Assembly: GCA_031763025.1 (NCBI GenBank)
Contig: JASSKH010000005.1
Coordinates: 5,521,506-5,585,505 of the forward strand
Direction of reading: 5' to 3'
Source of the DNA: Macrocystis pyrifera
Lineage: Eukaryota > Sar > Phaeophyceae > Laminariales > Laminariaceae
DNA length: 64,000 nucleotides
Both the position numbers and the translations under genes were made by a program. Every line of letters starts with the position of its first letter. The stretch's first letter is position 1. Shown here one piece after another: positions 9,976 to 20,028 of this stretch. A model generated the notes under the pieces. The model was not told where the DNA came from and did no database searches. It saw only the letters and a list, made by a program, of their open reading frames with translations.

Positions 9976-10667
9976 CAGCTGCCCCTGCAGCATCTTTCCG
10001 ACCATACGCCTCGATGAATTTCCACTGTTTCTGCAGCAGAAAAAATTTGGTCCATGACCAATGCCGGGTCCTTCTTCCACCCTGCAGCGTACGTTAGCTG
10101 ACCTTTTACGTACTTTTTGAACTCGGACGGCCATAAGCCATCCACCAACGCCATGCTCACAAATTCCGCCGGTCCGGGCAACCACGAACGGTCCTGCGCG
10201 CGGTACATGGCATGCACCGCGTGATTCTCCGCAAAATACTTTTCCATAGCGGAGTTTACCATCATCGCGCGGTCTTTGACGGATGTTTCACCGCCCTGCT
10301 TTTCATCGCGCCTCATTGAGAGAACGCGACGCAAGTCCGCTGCCGCCCGCGAGGTGTCAAATCTGTTGCTGGTGGTTGTGTAACCAGCGTGCTGCCTAAC
10401 AGCGTCCAACAACTCCGAGGCGGTCATCGTAGTCTGATGCTTGTAAAATCCCTCAAAACACCGATGAATGTAATTGGGGATAAGCTGGCCCATGCTCACT
10501 TTGGAGTGCTGAACCACCCCCTGAGCGTTGGCGAGCTGCAGCCGTTCCTCATAATCGAGGTACGCTGCGTAAAAAACACGAGAGGCCTGCTCGGTCCACA
10601 CCTCTCCGTATTTCGGTGGAGTCAGAGACTCCCCTACCACCAGCGGCGTGCTTGCCGTGTGCGCCAT
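9975..10667 (-). CDS. Ty3 gag (capsid region)
   Basis: The 230 residues precede pol and begin at an ATG (10667) about 210 bases inside the 5' LTR, as expected for gag. The sequence is mostly helical and charged, with FEGFYKH, LLDAVRQHAGY and DGLWPSEFKKYVKGQL, which has the general look of a Ty3-type capsid domain. No zinc knuckle occurs in this frame; it lies immediately downstream in the +1 frame. The frame stops at 9975 shortly after the overlap begins (about 10050), so a programmed +1 shift (known in Ty3) or a single indel could join them. Confidence 0.85.
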   Translation of the reverse strand: MAHTASTPLVVGESLTPPKYGEVWTEQASRVFYAAYLDYEERLQLANAQGVVQHSKVSMGQLIPNYIHRCFEGFYKHQTTMTASELLDAVRQHAGYTTTSNRFDTSRAAADLRRVLSMRRDEKQGGETSVKDRAMMVNSAMEKYFAENHAVHAMYRAQDRSWLPGPAEFVSMALVDGLWPSEFKKYVKGQLTYAAGWKKDPALVMDQIFSAAETVEIHRGVWSERCCRGS

Positions 10668-10861
10668 AATCCACAGCAGTCCACCTGGACTCTACTGTAA
10701 TAACGGAGAAACTGCCGCCTGACCTGTGCGTCCTCCAGCTCCCGGAGCGTCCTCCCCTGCTGTGCGCTTCAAGCCGTTTCGATCCGTCCAACGGGCCAAC
10801 TGCCTTCCCAGCTGTGACCCAATACTCCGCAGCCGAAAACTCCTCCAACAGAAGTTCCGCG

Positions 10862-10875
10862 AATATCTAGATATT
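10862..10875. other. 14-bp palindrome at the primer-binding position
   Basis: AATATCTAGATATT is its own reverse complement and directly abuts the inner end of the 5' LTR. A tRNA-complementary TGG-type primer site would be expected exactly here and is not seen. Confidence 0.8.
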
Positions 10876-11106
10876 ATGGCCTCTGCCAGATGATATCAGC
10901 AAGAGGGCTTCCAGCGAGGGACTCCACCAGTCTCGCTGGCCTCGCACTCAGTAAGTCTTGTTCTTAGAGCTTGTATTATCACGGAGTGATCCTCATCGGA
11001 CCACGAGCCAGGTGGCTAGGGGACATCACACAGGATCCCCGGCCACTGCTCCACTCACACATGCGATTACACTGAAACCTCCACGGCTTGGTATCTTTTG
11101 GCTACA
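10876..11106 (-). repeat. 5' LTR of the Ty3 element
   Basis: It is identical by eye to 5349-5579. Transcription of the element should start within this copy on the minus strand. No clear TATA box was identified. Confidence 0.95.
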
Positions 11107-11111
11107 GGCCT

Positions 11112-12152
11112 CTCGTACTGAAACCAGGGAAATCGTCATATCCACTCCCGCCGGAAAAAAACTTTGGGCGCCCGCCACGTGCTCGAGAGTGCACGGATCG
11201 CACCGAGACCTCGACCAATGTGTCCGGCCGGGCTTCCTGTGCCCGAGCGTTTGGCGTTATGCCGAAAAGTGCTTTGTACGAAGAGAAAAGTTGGCTAAAG
11301 TACGAAAATTGACAAATATACGTATACATAAACATATGCATCTCGATTGAAAGACATCATTCATGACACATATAGGACATATATTTACATATTCGTGTCG
11401 TATATACCTGGTACACCTGGTATATCGGTGTTAGGTATGCAGGTATGTGCGTAGAGCGTCACTCACTGCGAATAAGACCGAAGAGCCTGAAAAATACCAA
11501 ATATTAAAAAAGAGTATCATTAATAGACCAACTACTATGGGAAATTTTTGAAGGTGGCTTTTTTGCCAAAAACCGGCGACAGTCAAAAACACCGGTAGAC
11601 TCCTCAGGATGCTCCCCTTAGTTTTCCGACAGCTTTCTCTAGCGCTTTTCCGTTTCTCCGGAGTCGTAGTACAGAGTAGGACTGTTCGTCCATGTTTCCA
11701 GTTCTGAGGACGTCGTGATTTTTCATAAAAAATCCTCGAACACCCTCTTTTTCTGGCCCCGGTTCTGACTACAACAACAAACAGCAGTAGTAATAGTCTT
11801 CTTTCTGACCCTAAAGTTCTTAGTCTTACTCTTACTCTATTGACGACGACTAGTGGTGTTTTTCTTCTTTTTCCTTTCTTCCAGCTCGTTCTTTTCAAGT
11901 GTCTGCCAGATCCCTGCGGGGGGGGGCACGATGGTTTGTTTCTCATATATTTTTTTCTTGTTGCCAGATCCCCGGCGGGGGGGGCACGATAGTTTGTTTC
12001 TCATATATTTTTTTCTTGTTTATTTTCTCTTTCGAATTGTCTTAGTTTTTGTTTTTGTTTTTCTCTTTTGTTTCGTTTCGTTTCTCTAGGTCATGGAATG
12101 TGTATGTCGTGCCTGTCGTACGCAGTATGATGACATGGCATTGCGTTGCATA
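11112..12152. other. Unassigned, with a 60-bp tandem pair
   Basis: There is no recognisable gene. Two near-identical units of about 60 bases (11907-12019) contain CCAGATCCC, a G-run, GGCACGAT and TTTCTCATATATTTTTTTC. The segment 12096-12155 recurs at about 16968-17010 ahead of another LINE tail. Confidence 0.5.
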
Positions 12153-12950
12153 CGTGTGTTTGTTCTTCGCATTAAACCGTTCTTCTACTCGTCGACATCC
12201 AGCAAGCCCAGTGTCCGTGTTGATTCTTCACCCTAGAAAGATACGAGCTCTGTGGTCACAGACTACGACACAGAGATAACACACCGTAATGCATTAATAG
12301 CCTACGCAATACCATGCCTTCGCACTAGGTGCGGCCGACACAACATACATACATATGCCAGCAACCAAAATACACCATAAAGAAAGAGAAGCAACGAAGA
12401 AACCAAACCGAAAAAGAACAAGAAAAAGAAAAAGAAAAGGAGAAGAATCCCAAATAAATAAATAAAATGGGAAGCCAAAGCTCAGACACATACATACTTA
12501 CCCCGAGCATGAGCCAAAAGGGACGTGCAAGGGGAAATATACGAGAAGGAAAAAGGGGATTATGCGTCCCGGTGAACACTTAACTAAGTAAAAGGAGCAA
12601 TAGAAAGTGGGCCAAAATACGCTCGTCACCCACCCATTATGTAGTACTTCTTTCATAAGGATAAGAAGGGAAAAAAATCAAAATATATACCGAACGGCCG
12701 CATCAGTTGGCGGTACGAGTAGCAAAGAAAAGTCCAACCTATTAGTCGGCCTGGTACCTTGCTACCCTATCTGCGGTCTCTCTGCTACTCTCTTCTATAC
12801 CGCGGTTTCCCTTCTACTCCTCCTGTTCCCCCCCCTGCCCCCATATTACACTTGTACGGTGTTCCTTCTACCCCTCCTGCTGTTTCCCCTCCCCCCATTC
12901 CTTCTAACACTACCTGCAGCGGATGCACGGCGCTATCTACTCAGCTTGTG
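12153..12950 (-). mobile_element. LINE 3' end, 5'-truncated second copy
   Basis: This is the reverse complement of about 2718-3495 with few differences. It carries the last roughly 70 codons of the LINE frame, the Gly/Arg-rich C-terminus, the whole 3' untranslated region and the tail. Similarity stops abruptly near 12948, so it is a heavily 5'-truncated insertion in the opposite orientation. Confidence 0.9.
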
Positions 12951-12952
12951 GC

Positions 12953-13105
12953 AACGTACGTAGTATCTCTGTGGCGTAGCTTTGTGATCACAGAACTTGT
13001 ATCTCTCTAGGATTGAAGAATCGACACGGACACTGGTTGTGCTGGATGTCGACGGGTAGAAAGAACGGTTTAATGTGAAGAAAACAACAACAACAACAAC
13101 AACAA
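12953..13105 (+). repeat. LINE-type 3' tail with (AAC)n
   Basis: The order of boxes is GTATCTCTGTGGCGTAGC, GATCACAGAACTTG, CTCTAGGATTGAAGAATC, GGATGTCGACGGGTAGAAAG and GGTTTAATGTGAAG, then (AAC)n. It is a variant of the reference tail at 3384-3512. A further copy starts directly after its (AAC)n. Confidence 0.8.
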
Positions 13106-13605
13106 CAGTATCTCTGCGGCGTAGCTTCGTGACCACAGAACTTGTATCTCTCTAGGATTGAAGAATGGGCACGGACACTTCTTTTTTTTTTTTCTTTTTT
13201 TTTATCCATCACACTTTTACTTTCCAGCCCACTCGTAGGAGGTTGGTTTTACCCTCGACGATCTTCTGGACAAGCCGTGGTCACAGGTGTCGTCCCTTCT
13301 CCCCCCCGGTACGTGCCTTAGTTTTTTGTCGCGCATAGGGTTCAGCATTCCCACTGCTCGTCGATTTTCATCGAAGGTAGCCAACTCACGCTATCGCGCT
13401 TTCCGCTTATCAATTTTTTAAGCGAGAAAAGTCCCTATGAGCATGCACTCGGTGAGACTTGAACCCACGAAATTGATCTTGACAGGCACGCGGACCACCT
13501 ACCAAGCCACCGGGGACGCCGGTTGTGCTGGATGCCGACGGGTAGAAAGAAAGAAACGGTTTAATGTGAAGAAAACAACAACAACAACAACAACAACTAC
13601 AACAG
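13106..13605 (+). repeat. LINE-type 3' tail interrupted by a SINE
   Basis: The 5' part (13106-13178) ends at CACGGACACT and the 3' part (13521-13605) resumes at GGTTGTGCTGGATG and ends in (AAC)n. In uninterrupted copies these halves are adjacent. The SINE at 13182-13520 lies exactly between them. Confidence 0.85.
13182..13520 (-). mobile_element. tRNA-derived SINE, full length, nested
   Basis: On minus it starts GGCGTCCCCGG with the A box and with GGGTTCAAGTCTC as B box, runs through the common body, and ends in an interrupted A-rich tail (the T-run at 13182-13205 on plus). It is inserted in the LINE tail. Confidence 0.9.
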
Positions 13606-13992
13606 AGAAAAGTGATTGGCTGCTCCAAAGTTTATGTTAGAACTCTGGAGAAATGGGAAATTGTTCCTGAAAACTCGCAAAAAACTACGGGGAGCTTCGT
13701 GAGCAGTCTATCGATGTTTTAAACTTTCCCGCCGAGTAAAACGCGTATGTATTCGTATTCGCCCTAAAACCCCAGTGCTGAGATCTCAGAAATACTCTCC
13801 CGTAATAGTCGATCTTAATAGTGTCAGTAACACCCCGGCCTGGTACAACCACAGCAAGCAGTACAATACACCTGGTACCGCAACAACGTCGAAGCAGTCG
13901 CCGACGAATTAACTATCCAACCTTGCTGTGCCAGTTGTCGCGCGTTAGCACTGCGTGCACGCCGGATGGAGCATTTATTAGTATGAACAGAT
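13606..13992. other. Presumed intron of the GST fragment
   Basis: No gene or shared repeat was seen. It lies downstream of the splice donor of the minus-strand exon at 13999-14134, so it would be the start of that gene's first intron. Confidence 0.35.
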
Positions 13993-13998
13993 ACTCAC

Positions 13999-14134
13999 TG
14001 GGCTTAAGAACGCCGAACTCCTCCCTCGATAGCCTTCTGTCTTCCCACTCGAGACCAGATAGGGCCAGCACCCAGCGTGCCGGCTCCGCAGCACCAGGGA
14101 CGTCGAAGTACGTGAGGACGAGCTTGGGGGACAT
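13999..14134 (-). CDS. Glutathione S-transferase N-terminal exon (partial)
   Basis: About 45 codons start at an ATG at 14134. They contain LTYFDVPGAAEPARWVLAL, then GLEWEDRRLSREEF and VLKP, which follow the thioredoxin-fold start of cytosolic, sigma-like glutathione S-transferases. The Tyr of TYFD corresponds to the catalytic residue that activates glutathione, and AEPARW begins helix 1. The exon runs into GTGAGTAT at 13998, a good splice donor in phase 1. The next expected part (the PVLEVDG and ES-AI-RY regions) was not found between here and 11.1 kb, where the sequence is LINE, SINE and Ty3 DNA. The gene therefore has a very long intron, continues outside the window, or is a fragment. The frame is open further upstream, but the ATG at 14134 fits the family best. 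A MITE starts 136 bases upstream. Confidence 0.75.
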
Positions 14135-14269
14135 GCTGCGGCTGCTGCTGCTGGTCGATCTGAGCTTGCTTATCGGGCGGGTGATGGATTCCGGTAGGCC
14201 CTTCGTACTGCTGATGCTGCGTGTCAAGCGGTGCGATCTGTGAGCTGAGGGAGGGAGGGGTAGGGAATA

Positions 14270-14374
14270 TATTACGGGGGTCCATAGTTAACAGGACCAA
14301 ATTTTGTTAGTAATGGTAAATATATAGGTTTTTATGTATACCATAGGTCCTATTAACTATGTACCCCCGTAATA
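14270..14374. mobile_element. Palindromic MITE (TTACGGGGG family), copy 1
   Basis: The terminal inverted repeats read TATTACGGGGGTCCATAG and its complement, continuing inward to GGTCC. The TA at each end may be the target duplication. Related copies lie at 21570, 44116, 44734 and 49662. Confidence 0.85.
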
Positions 14375-14449
14375 GTAAAAAAACGGTCCAAGATGTCAAG
14401 CGGAGAGCCCTAAAACCCGGAAGACGAGGAGAAAGCGGTGTACGAGGAG

Positions 14450-14570
14450 AGTGCGCTGCTGCTGCTGCTGCTGTTGTTGTTGTTTTCTTCATATTAAACC
14501 GTTTCTGTCTACCCGTCGACATCCAGCACAACCAGTGTCCGTGCCGATTCTTCAATCCTAGAGAGATACC
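14450..14570 (-). repeat. LINE-type 3' tail, inverted copy
   Basis: The reverse complement of the tail boxes is present and ends in (CAA)n/(CAG)n at 14450-14482. The copy starts at the GTATCTCTCTAGG box near 14570, so it is 5'-truncated. Confidence 0.75.
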
Positions 14571-15334
14571 CTATTCACGGCATCATGGTCATAGGGCAAA
14601 AGCCAAAAGTAGATATACGTACGCCTTTTGATCCTTTATAGGTACAAGGTAGAAAGGGCTTCCTGGGCCCCTATGTGATTGACCAACGCTCCGTCGTACC
14701 TACAAATGGCGTAGGTACACCTTTCGCCGGCTATGCACGTTGGTCTCCGTCTATTTATGCCCTCAGGTGTACCTATGTATGACCCGACCTATCTCATTTC
14801 CGGCAACTGAAGAGCGGGCAGTCGTTCACACCACATGCCCGGACATTCAACCAAGCCACCTGGCTCACCTATCAGCACAAACACACGAAATAAATACAAC
14901 CTGGTACGAAATACCACAACCGCATCGTATGCTGGAGACCGCACGATTTGCATTCGTACCAAAGGAAAGTAGACTGATCGCTGAGATGATATTGAGGTTC
15001 AGTATAGGAATGTGAGTATGCCCAATCTTGTTAGACGAGCGAAGCGAGCCGTAAGTCGGACTGGGAAATCGACAGAATTTTTTTTTGTTTCTTTTTTTTG
15101 TTTCTTTTCTCTTTCGAATTGCCTTTTTGTTTTTGTTTTTTTTTTTCCCTTTGTTTCGTTTTTGTTTCTCTAGGTCGTGGAATGGGTATGTCGTAGGCCC
15201 AATCTTCTAAGACGTGTCTTAATATTCGTCTTAATCCGTTTCTCAGAGAGAGGCACGTCTTACTCGCTATATCGCGTCTTGGCACGTCTTAGATTCGTCT
15301 TGTCACGTTTAGATTCGTCTTGGCACGTCTTAAG
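14571..15334. other. Unassigned, T-rich stretch at 15075-15165
   Basis: There is no recognisable gene. The segment around 15030-15065 (AGCGAAGCGAGCC, GTAAGTCGGACTGGGAAATC) is inverted relative to 16890-16930. From 15195 on, CGTCTTAG-type short repeats begin, as in the foldback at 16436-17602. Confidence 0.5.
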
Positions 15335-15572
15335 ATTCGTCTTAGAGCGCACCAGGCGCCGGTCGAGGCGTCTTAGGGGGTCGACACGCCCACAGCGAGC
15401 TGTGGAAATAGACGGAAACACAGCCAGGACGGCAGTTGAATCGACTGCTCCAACTTGCTTCTTTCGAACCTTCTTTTTTCGGGCCTCCATGCGTTTTTCC
15501 CTGTCACCGGGGACATCGAACCCGGTCCCCCTGATTTTCGAGTATGGCATTATTATTTTGAAAAATAAAAAC
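15335..15572 (-). repeat. Second dispersed repeat with a B-box-like motif
   Basis: This is the reverse complement of about 25795-26036 with moderate divergence. Read on minus it contains GGGTTCGATGTCCCC, close to a Pol III B box, then ACTGCCGTCC and GAGCTGTGG-type boxes. It may be another SINE family, but the A box is unclear. Confidence 0.55.
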
Positions 15573-16435
15573 ATGATCTATCTCTGATCTCTCTCTTTCC
15601 ACCTAGTACACAACCAAAGTTCCCGCCAAACACACCACACCACACACCATCACACTCCACACTGCACCATCCAAGCACCAACAAGTACATAGGGTACTTC
15701 GCGCCGGTAGTAGTTTTATTATTAATATAGTGGTTTGCGCAAAATAAAATCTTCTGTTGTTGGTATTCTTACACCGTGGGTGGTACATCAGTACCAGGTT
15801 GCAACGTGTTCTTTGAACGGCATAGTATAGGACGACTACCGTGGTACATCAGAACCAGGTAACATACTGCGTACTCTTGGACGCATAATATAGGACAATT
15901 ATATTGCTGCTCTTTCTTCTGTATTCCGTGAGCAGTCTCGGTTTCGTTCTTGCTTCATTACAGCAAGTAAACAATATCGTACCAGGTATAGTTTTATTTG
16001 CGCGAGTTCATTTTGGTATTTTTACACCGTGGATGGTACATCAGTACCAGTAACATAGCGACGTGGGATAGTTTAGACACCTGCAGCTCTCTCCTTCTGC
16101 CTTCTGGTTCCGTGGGCGGTTTCCTAGGTTGTTATTGATAGTATTATCACGTACAAGTATATATTTGAGTGTGCAAGTATATATTTGAGTGTGTTGGTAT
16201 ATCCACGGCCGCTGGGTACGATATTCAGTATGCTATTCGTACTCGTAGAAAAAACCCGATCGATACAATAAAACCAGGTACGATTACCTTGGTGCCTTTT
16301 ATTCGCAATGCGATTTCGGAGCTTTCTCTCAAAATATGGGTACGTACGTATGTACTATTAATAATGTACAAGTACATAATGTTCAAATACACCAGGTACT
16401 ACCTGGCATCAACTATTAATATGTACTCTTACACG
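15573..16435. other. Unassigned, with ACCAGGT-containing dispersed repeats
   Basis: No gene was seen. Motifs such as GTGGTACATCAGTACCAGGT at 15780 and 16030 recur inverted at about 21160-21180 and 21410-21440, so this stretch shares an old repeat with 21100-21450. Confidence 0.4.
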
Positions 16436-17602
16436 TTGTTGTCTCGTCGAATGCCAACTAAACAAGGAGAGCTACCACGAGTACGTAATAATACCGTTCC
16501 AACTATCAATATACGTAATATTCGCACTTATCAGGTAGCTTGATACTTGTACTATTGCCTGCCGTGTATTTACTGCCGCTTTACATTGTTGTGTGGTTGC
16601 TGTATTGATGAACCATTAATAATGACCCTGTTGAAATAACTGCTAGTTTTCGACATGAAGTCTGTCTTAGTGCTGCCAAGACGAATCTGCGAATCTTAGA
16701 CGTGCCTAGAGGAACATAAGACGTGCTAAGACGAATCTAAGACGCGCCAAGACGATTCTAAGACGTGCCAAGACGAATCTAAGACGCGCTAAGACGAATC
16801 TAAGACGCGCTAAGACGCAAAAAGTGGATTAAGACAAATGGTTTTCGCACGACTTAATCCAAAAAATTTCGGCCTGCGGCCGGCTTAATAGCTCGCTACG
16901 CTCGATTTCCCAGTCCGACTTACGGCTCGAAACGCTCGTCTTAGAAGATTCGGCCTAGTCGTGCCTGTCGTACGCAGTATGATGACATGGCATTGCATTG
17001 CATACGTGGCAACGTAGTATCTCTGTGGCGTAGCTTTGTGACCACAGAACTTGTATCTCTCTGGGATTGAAGAACCGGCACGGACACTGGTTGTGCTGGA
17101 TGTCGACGGGTAGAAAGAACGGATTAATGTGAAGAAAACAACAAACAACAACAACATATAGCGGGCCGCAGGCCGAATGTTTTTGGAATAATAAGTCGTG
17201 CGAATTCCATTCCATTTTTCGCGTCTTAGCGCGTCTTAGATTCGTCTTGGCACGTCTTGGATGCGTCTTGACACGTCTTAGATGGGTCTTTCACACGTCT
17301 TAAACGCGTCTTAACACGTCTTGGACGTTCCTGGGCATGTCTTGTGGACGCGTCTTGGTACGTCTTGGGTTCATGTTGGCGGTACTGAAACAAGCTTTGT
17401 GTCGAGAAACAATGTTACTTCAGCAAGGTACGGGTAAAGCAATGCAGCAACCACATAACAATGTAGAGCGGCAGTAAAAACGGCAATGTGCTACAGCTGA
17501 TAAGTGCGATTATTGCGAATAATGATGGGTGAACCGCAGTAGTATTATTATTGCGTATACTCGTGCTGCCTCCTTGTTTTGTTGGCATTTGACGAGACAA
17601 GA
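16436..17602. mobile_element. Foldback element with an insertion at its apex
   Basis: The outer parts of both arms (about 220 bases: 16436-16665 and 17396-17602) are clear inverted copies. Inside them lie AAGACG-rich minisatellites in one orientation (16670-16830) and CGTCTT in the other (17218-17370). A GGCCTGCGGCC / GGGCCGCAGGCC pair marks the inner ends (16872, 17163). The apex holds a LINE-type tail. Confidence 0.75.
16970..17157 (+). repeat. LINE-type 3' tail inside the foldback
   Basis: All tail boxes are present, from GTAGTATCTCTGTGGCG to GATTAATGTGAAG, followed by AAC-rich sequence. The upstream part (16968-17010) matches 12108-12155. Confidence 0.75.
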
Positions 17603-20028
17603 TTCCTCATCAGGGACCGGAACGCCATCATCAGAGACTGGAACACTACCGCATCAAGCTGGAGTGTCGTCATCATCATCAGGAGCTACATCTTCTTTTT
17701 CACCCTGGGACGCATCTGCTGCTGGGGGGTTGAATCTTCCACTCTGGCTGGAGTCACACTGAATGCACCGCATCATGAGACCGCCAGTACGGTACACAAT
17801 CCAAGCGTCGAGGAGACCTTCGACAGCATGCACCCCAAGAGGGCATCGGGGGAAGACCCCCCGGACACGTGTGTGGATTTCGCCTACACCAATAGAGACC
17901 CTTTTCGGATCTCGGAGGAGGAAAACTGGGTGATCAAAATCCCCACCGAAACACTACGATGCCATTCATTCCCGGAGCAGCCTCACCCGGGATCATCGGA
18001 TCATCGACATCTGGGGTCATCGGAGCATCAATATCTATCTGGGATAATCGTGGCATCATCAACTGGGATCATCGGGACATCAGCGTCTGGGATCACCGGA
18101 GCATCCACGTCTGGGATCACTGGATCAACATCATCTGGGATCACTAGATCATCTGAATCAGCTGGATCATCATCGTCTGGGATCATCGGAGCATCAGCGT
18201 CTGGGATCACCGGAGCATGCACGTCTGGGATCACTGGATCAACATCATCTGGGATCACCAGATAGATCATCAGCTGGATCATCGTCTGGCATCACCGTAT
18301 CATCAGCTGGATCATCATCGTCTGGCATCACCGGAGTATCAGCGGAGACATCACCGCCTGCTTCACCAGGGGTGGTGTCAGCTTCTCGAGGGCTGTGTCT
18401 GACTCGTGCCTCCACACGAGCCGAGTCCAAACCAGAGAACACAGACAGAGACAAACCGTCAGCTGAAGGAAGTCCACACGCTCACGATAGCGGAAGGACA
18501 ACCACGGGCAAACCCCGGGACAGGATCTGCGACATCGACACAGGACGATCAAGAACCACTGGCGACTACGGCCTTCGTGTACAACCGCAAGCCAACTTCA
18601 GGAATCCTCTTCTTGCTGGACGGAGAGCCCATCAACATCGGGACCAAGAAGCAGACACTGACTGCTTAATTAACAAGTGGAGGCGGAGCTGAGACGACAA
18701 TCAGTTTTGAGGGAAAGTAAAAGACTACCTCTCCAACTTCGACATAAGTTGAGCCTCAAGTCCTAAGCAAGGAATGACGGACCAAGCACATCGGACGGCC
18801 ACCGACGTCTACACCAACAAGGTCAAGCCACTGGAAGCGTGAACTGTATTGTCTCCCTTACCGAAGCTGTAGGTTGTCGCATGTTCAATTTGTACGGGGC
18901 GGATAAGAATTTCATTTCCATGGGTCAACGAACTGATCACTGGATCTTTTGCATTCATTGGTAGCGCATCCCGTCCATCTTCCCTACAGTGCAGTACAAT
19001 GACTGGTGTTGTGCAATATTAAAGATAAAGTGCAGTCAGTACCAAGTAAGGGTGCATTGTAACCAAGTCGAATCATTAGGTTCGAATGTGTAGTTGAAAA
19101 GAGTACGTCATCTCCGGAGCTTCAGGATGTATGGCAGGAGAACTTTCCACCTAGATGAGTCCAAACAGGAGATTAGCATTCACGAGGGGGATGTCTCTGA
19201 TAACAGTATGTCTTGTTACAGCGTTAAGCTGGCAGAATCCAAAACATGTTCCTTTGTTTGTATTGTGGGCGGCAGGAACGTTAATAGTTTGTTCACTCCT
19301 ATTCTTGTTGCGGAATGATGAACAAATTTACTGTTTTAGACTACTTCACATATTTAGTATTCCTTTGTCGTTTAACTGACTGGAATGTAGTTCACGGTTT
19401 GATGATTCTTGGACTGGTAGCTAAGCTTGCATAACATGTGCAGAAAAGTAGCAGAGCTGGATATGTTACATCAGCTAGTTTTGTGTAACCCCCCGGGTAT
19501 TCTGGCAGAATGAGTTGGCTCTCAGTAGTTTAAGTTGAATACTTTCACCGCAACAACTATGGCCTTGGTGCGTGCATTTTTGAAGTATGGCATGTAACGC
19601 AGAAGCAACGAGTACATTGTTTCAGAGTTGAATTTCAAAATCCAGTTATGTTCGGTGTTACGCATCGAGGGGTCGTATTAGGGATGACACCTATTACAGC
19701 AGAAGCCAGTATCATCTAGTCGCTGCTGCATAACACAAGGCTACCAGGTACTCCTGTAGCAACCATAATGTAGGTATACACCCATCTCATACAAGCAGGT
19801 GTTACAACAGTATACAAGAACAGAACGATTCTGTGTTCGGTTATTTTGTTGTCCTGTACGTGTTGAATCCACTCCTTGGATCTCATGCGGTAGGTACATC
19901 ATGTACATAGTGTCTGTTCCCAATAGCAACATCACCACTTGATGTTGCATGTGTTTCTTTTGGAGAAATTTTAGCATGTAACGCAGAGTAAGAAAGTGTA
20001 TGCTTAACGGGAGGAGGTATTAAGGATG
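17603..20028 (+). mobile_element. Copia-like element, 3' internal half, second copy
   Basis: From TCATCAGGGACCGG at about 17609 this follows 40975 onward: the coding remnant with TCVDFAYTNRDPF, a minisatellite of ATCA/TCTGGGATCAC units (18030-18340), the frame ending GTKKQTLTA at 18669, and the AT-rich 3' region. The minisatellite is longer here than in the other copy. No gag or left LTR is present, so the copy is 5'-truncated. Colinearity weakens after about 19600. Confidence 0.75.

Larger units (their letters stand above)
5349..11106 (-). mobile_element. Ty3/gypsy chromodomain LTR retrotransposon
   Basis: Two 231-bp LTRs, identical by eye, enclose gag, protease, reverse transcriptase, RNase H, integrase and a chromodomain in Ty3 order on the minus strand. 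The 5-bp duplication GGCCT flanks the element. Identical LTRs mean very recent insertion or recent gene conversion. Two reading-frame breaks separate gag from pol and split the integrase. The usual TGG-type primer binding site is absent, and a perfect 14-bp palindrome sits at that position (10862-10875). A G-rich stretch next to the 3' LTR (5580-5590, read on minus) is a weak polypurine-tract candidate. Confidence 0.95.

Noticed and set aside
9390..10185. Two further minus frames overlapping gag and pol
   Set aside because: They are out-of-phase readings (Trp/Arg-rich and Val/Ala-rich) of the gag-pol linker. The CCHC knuckle is in the pol frame.
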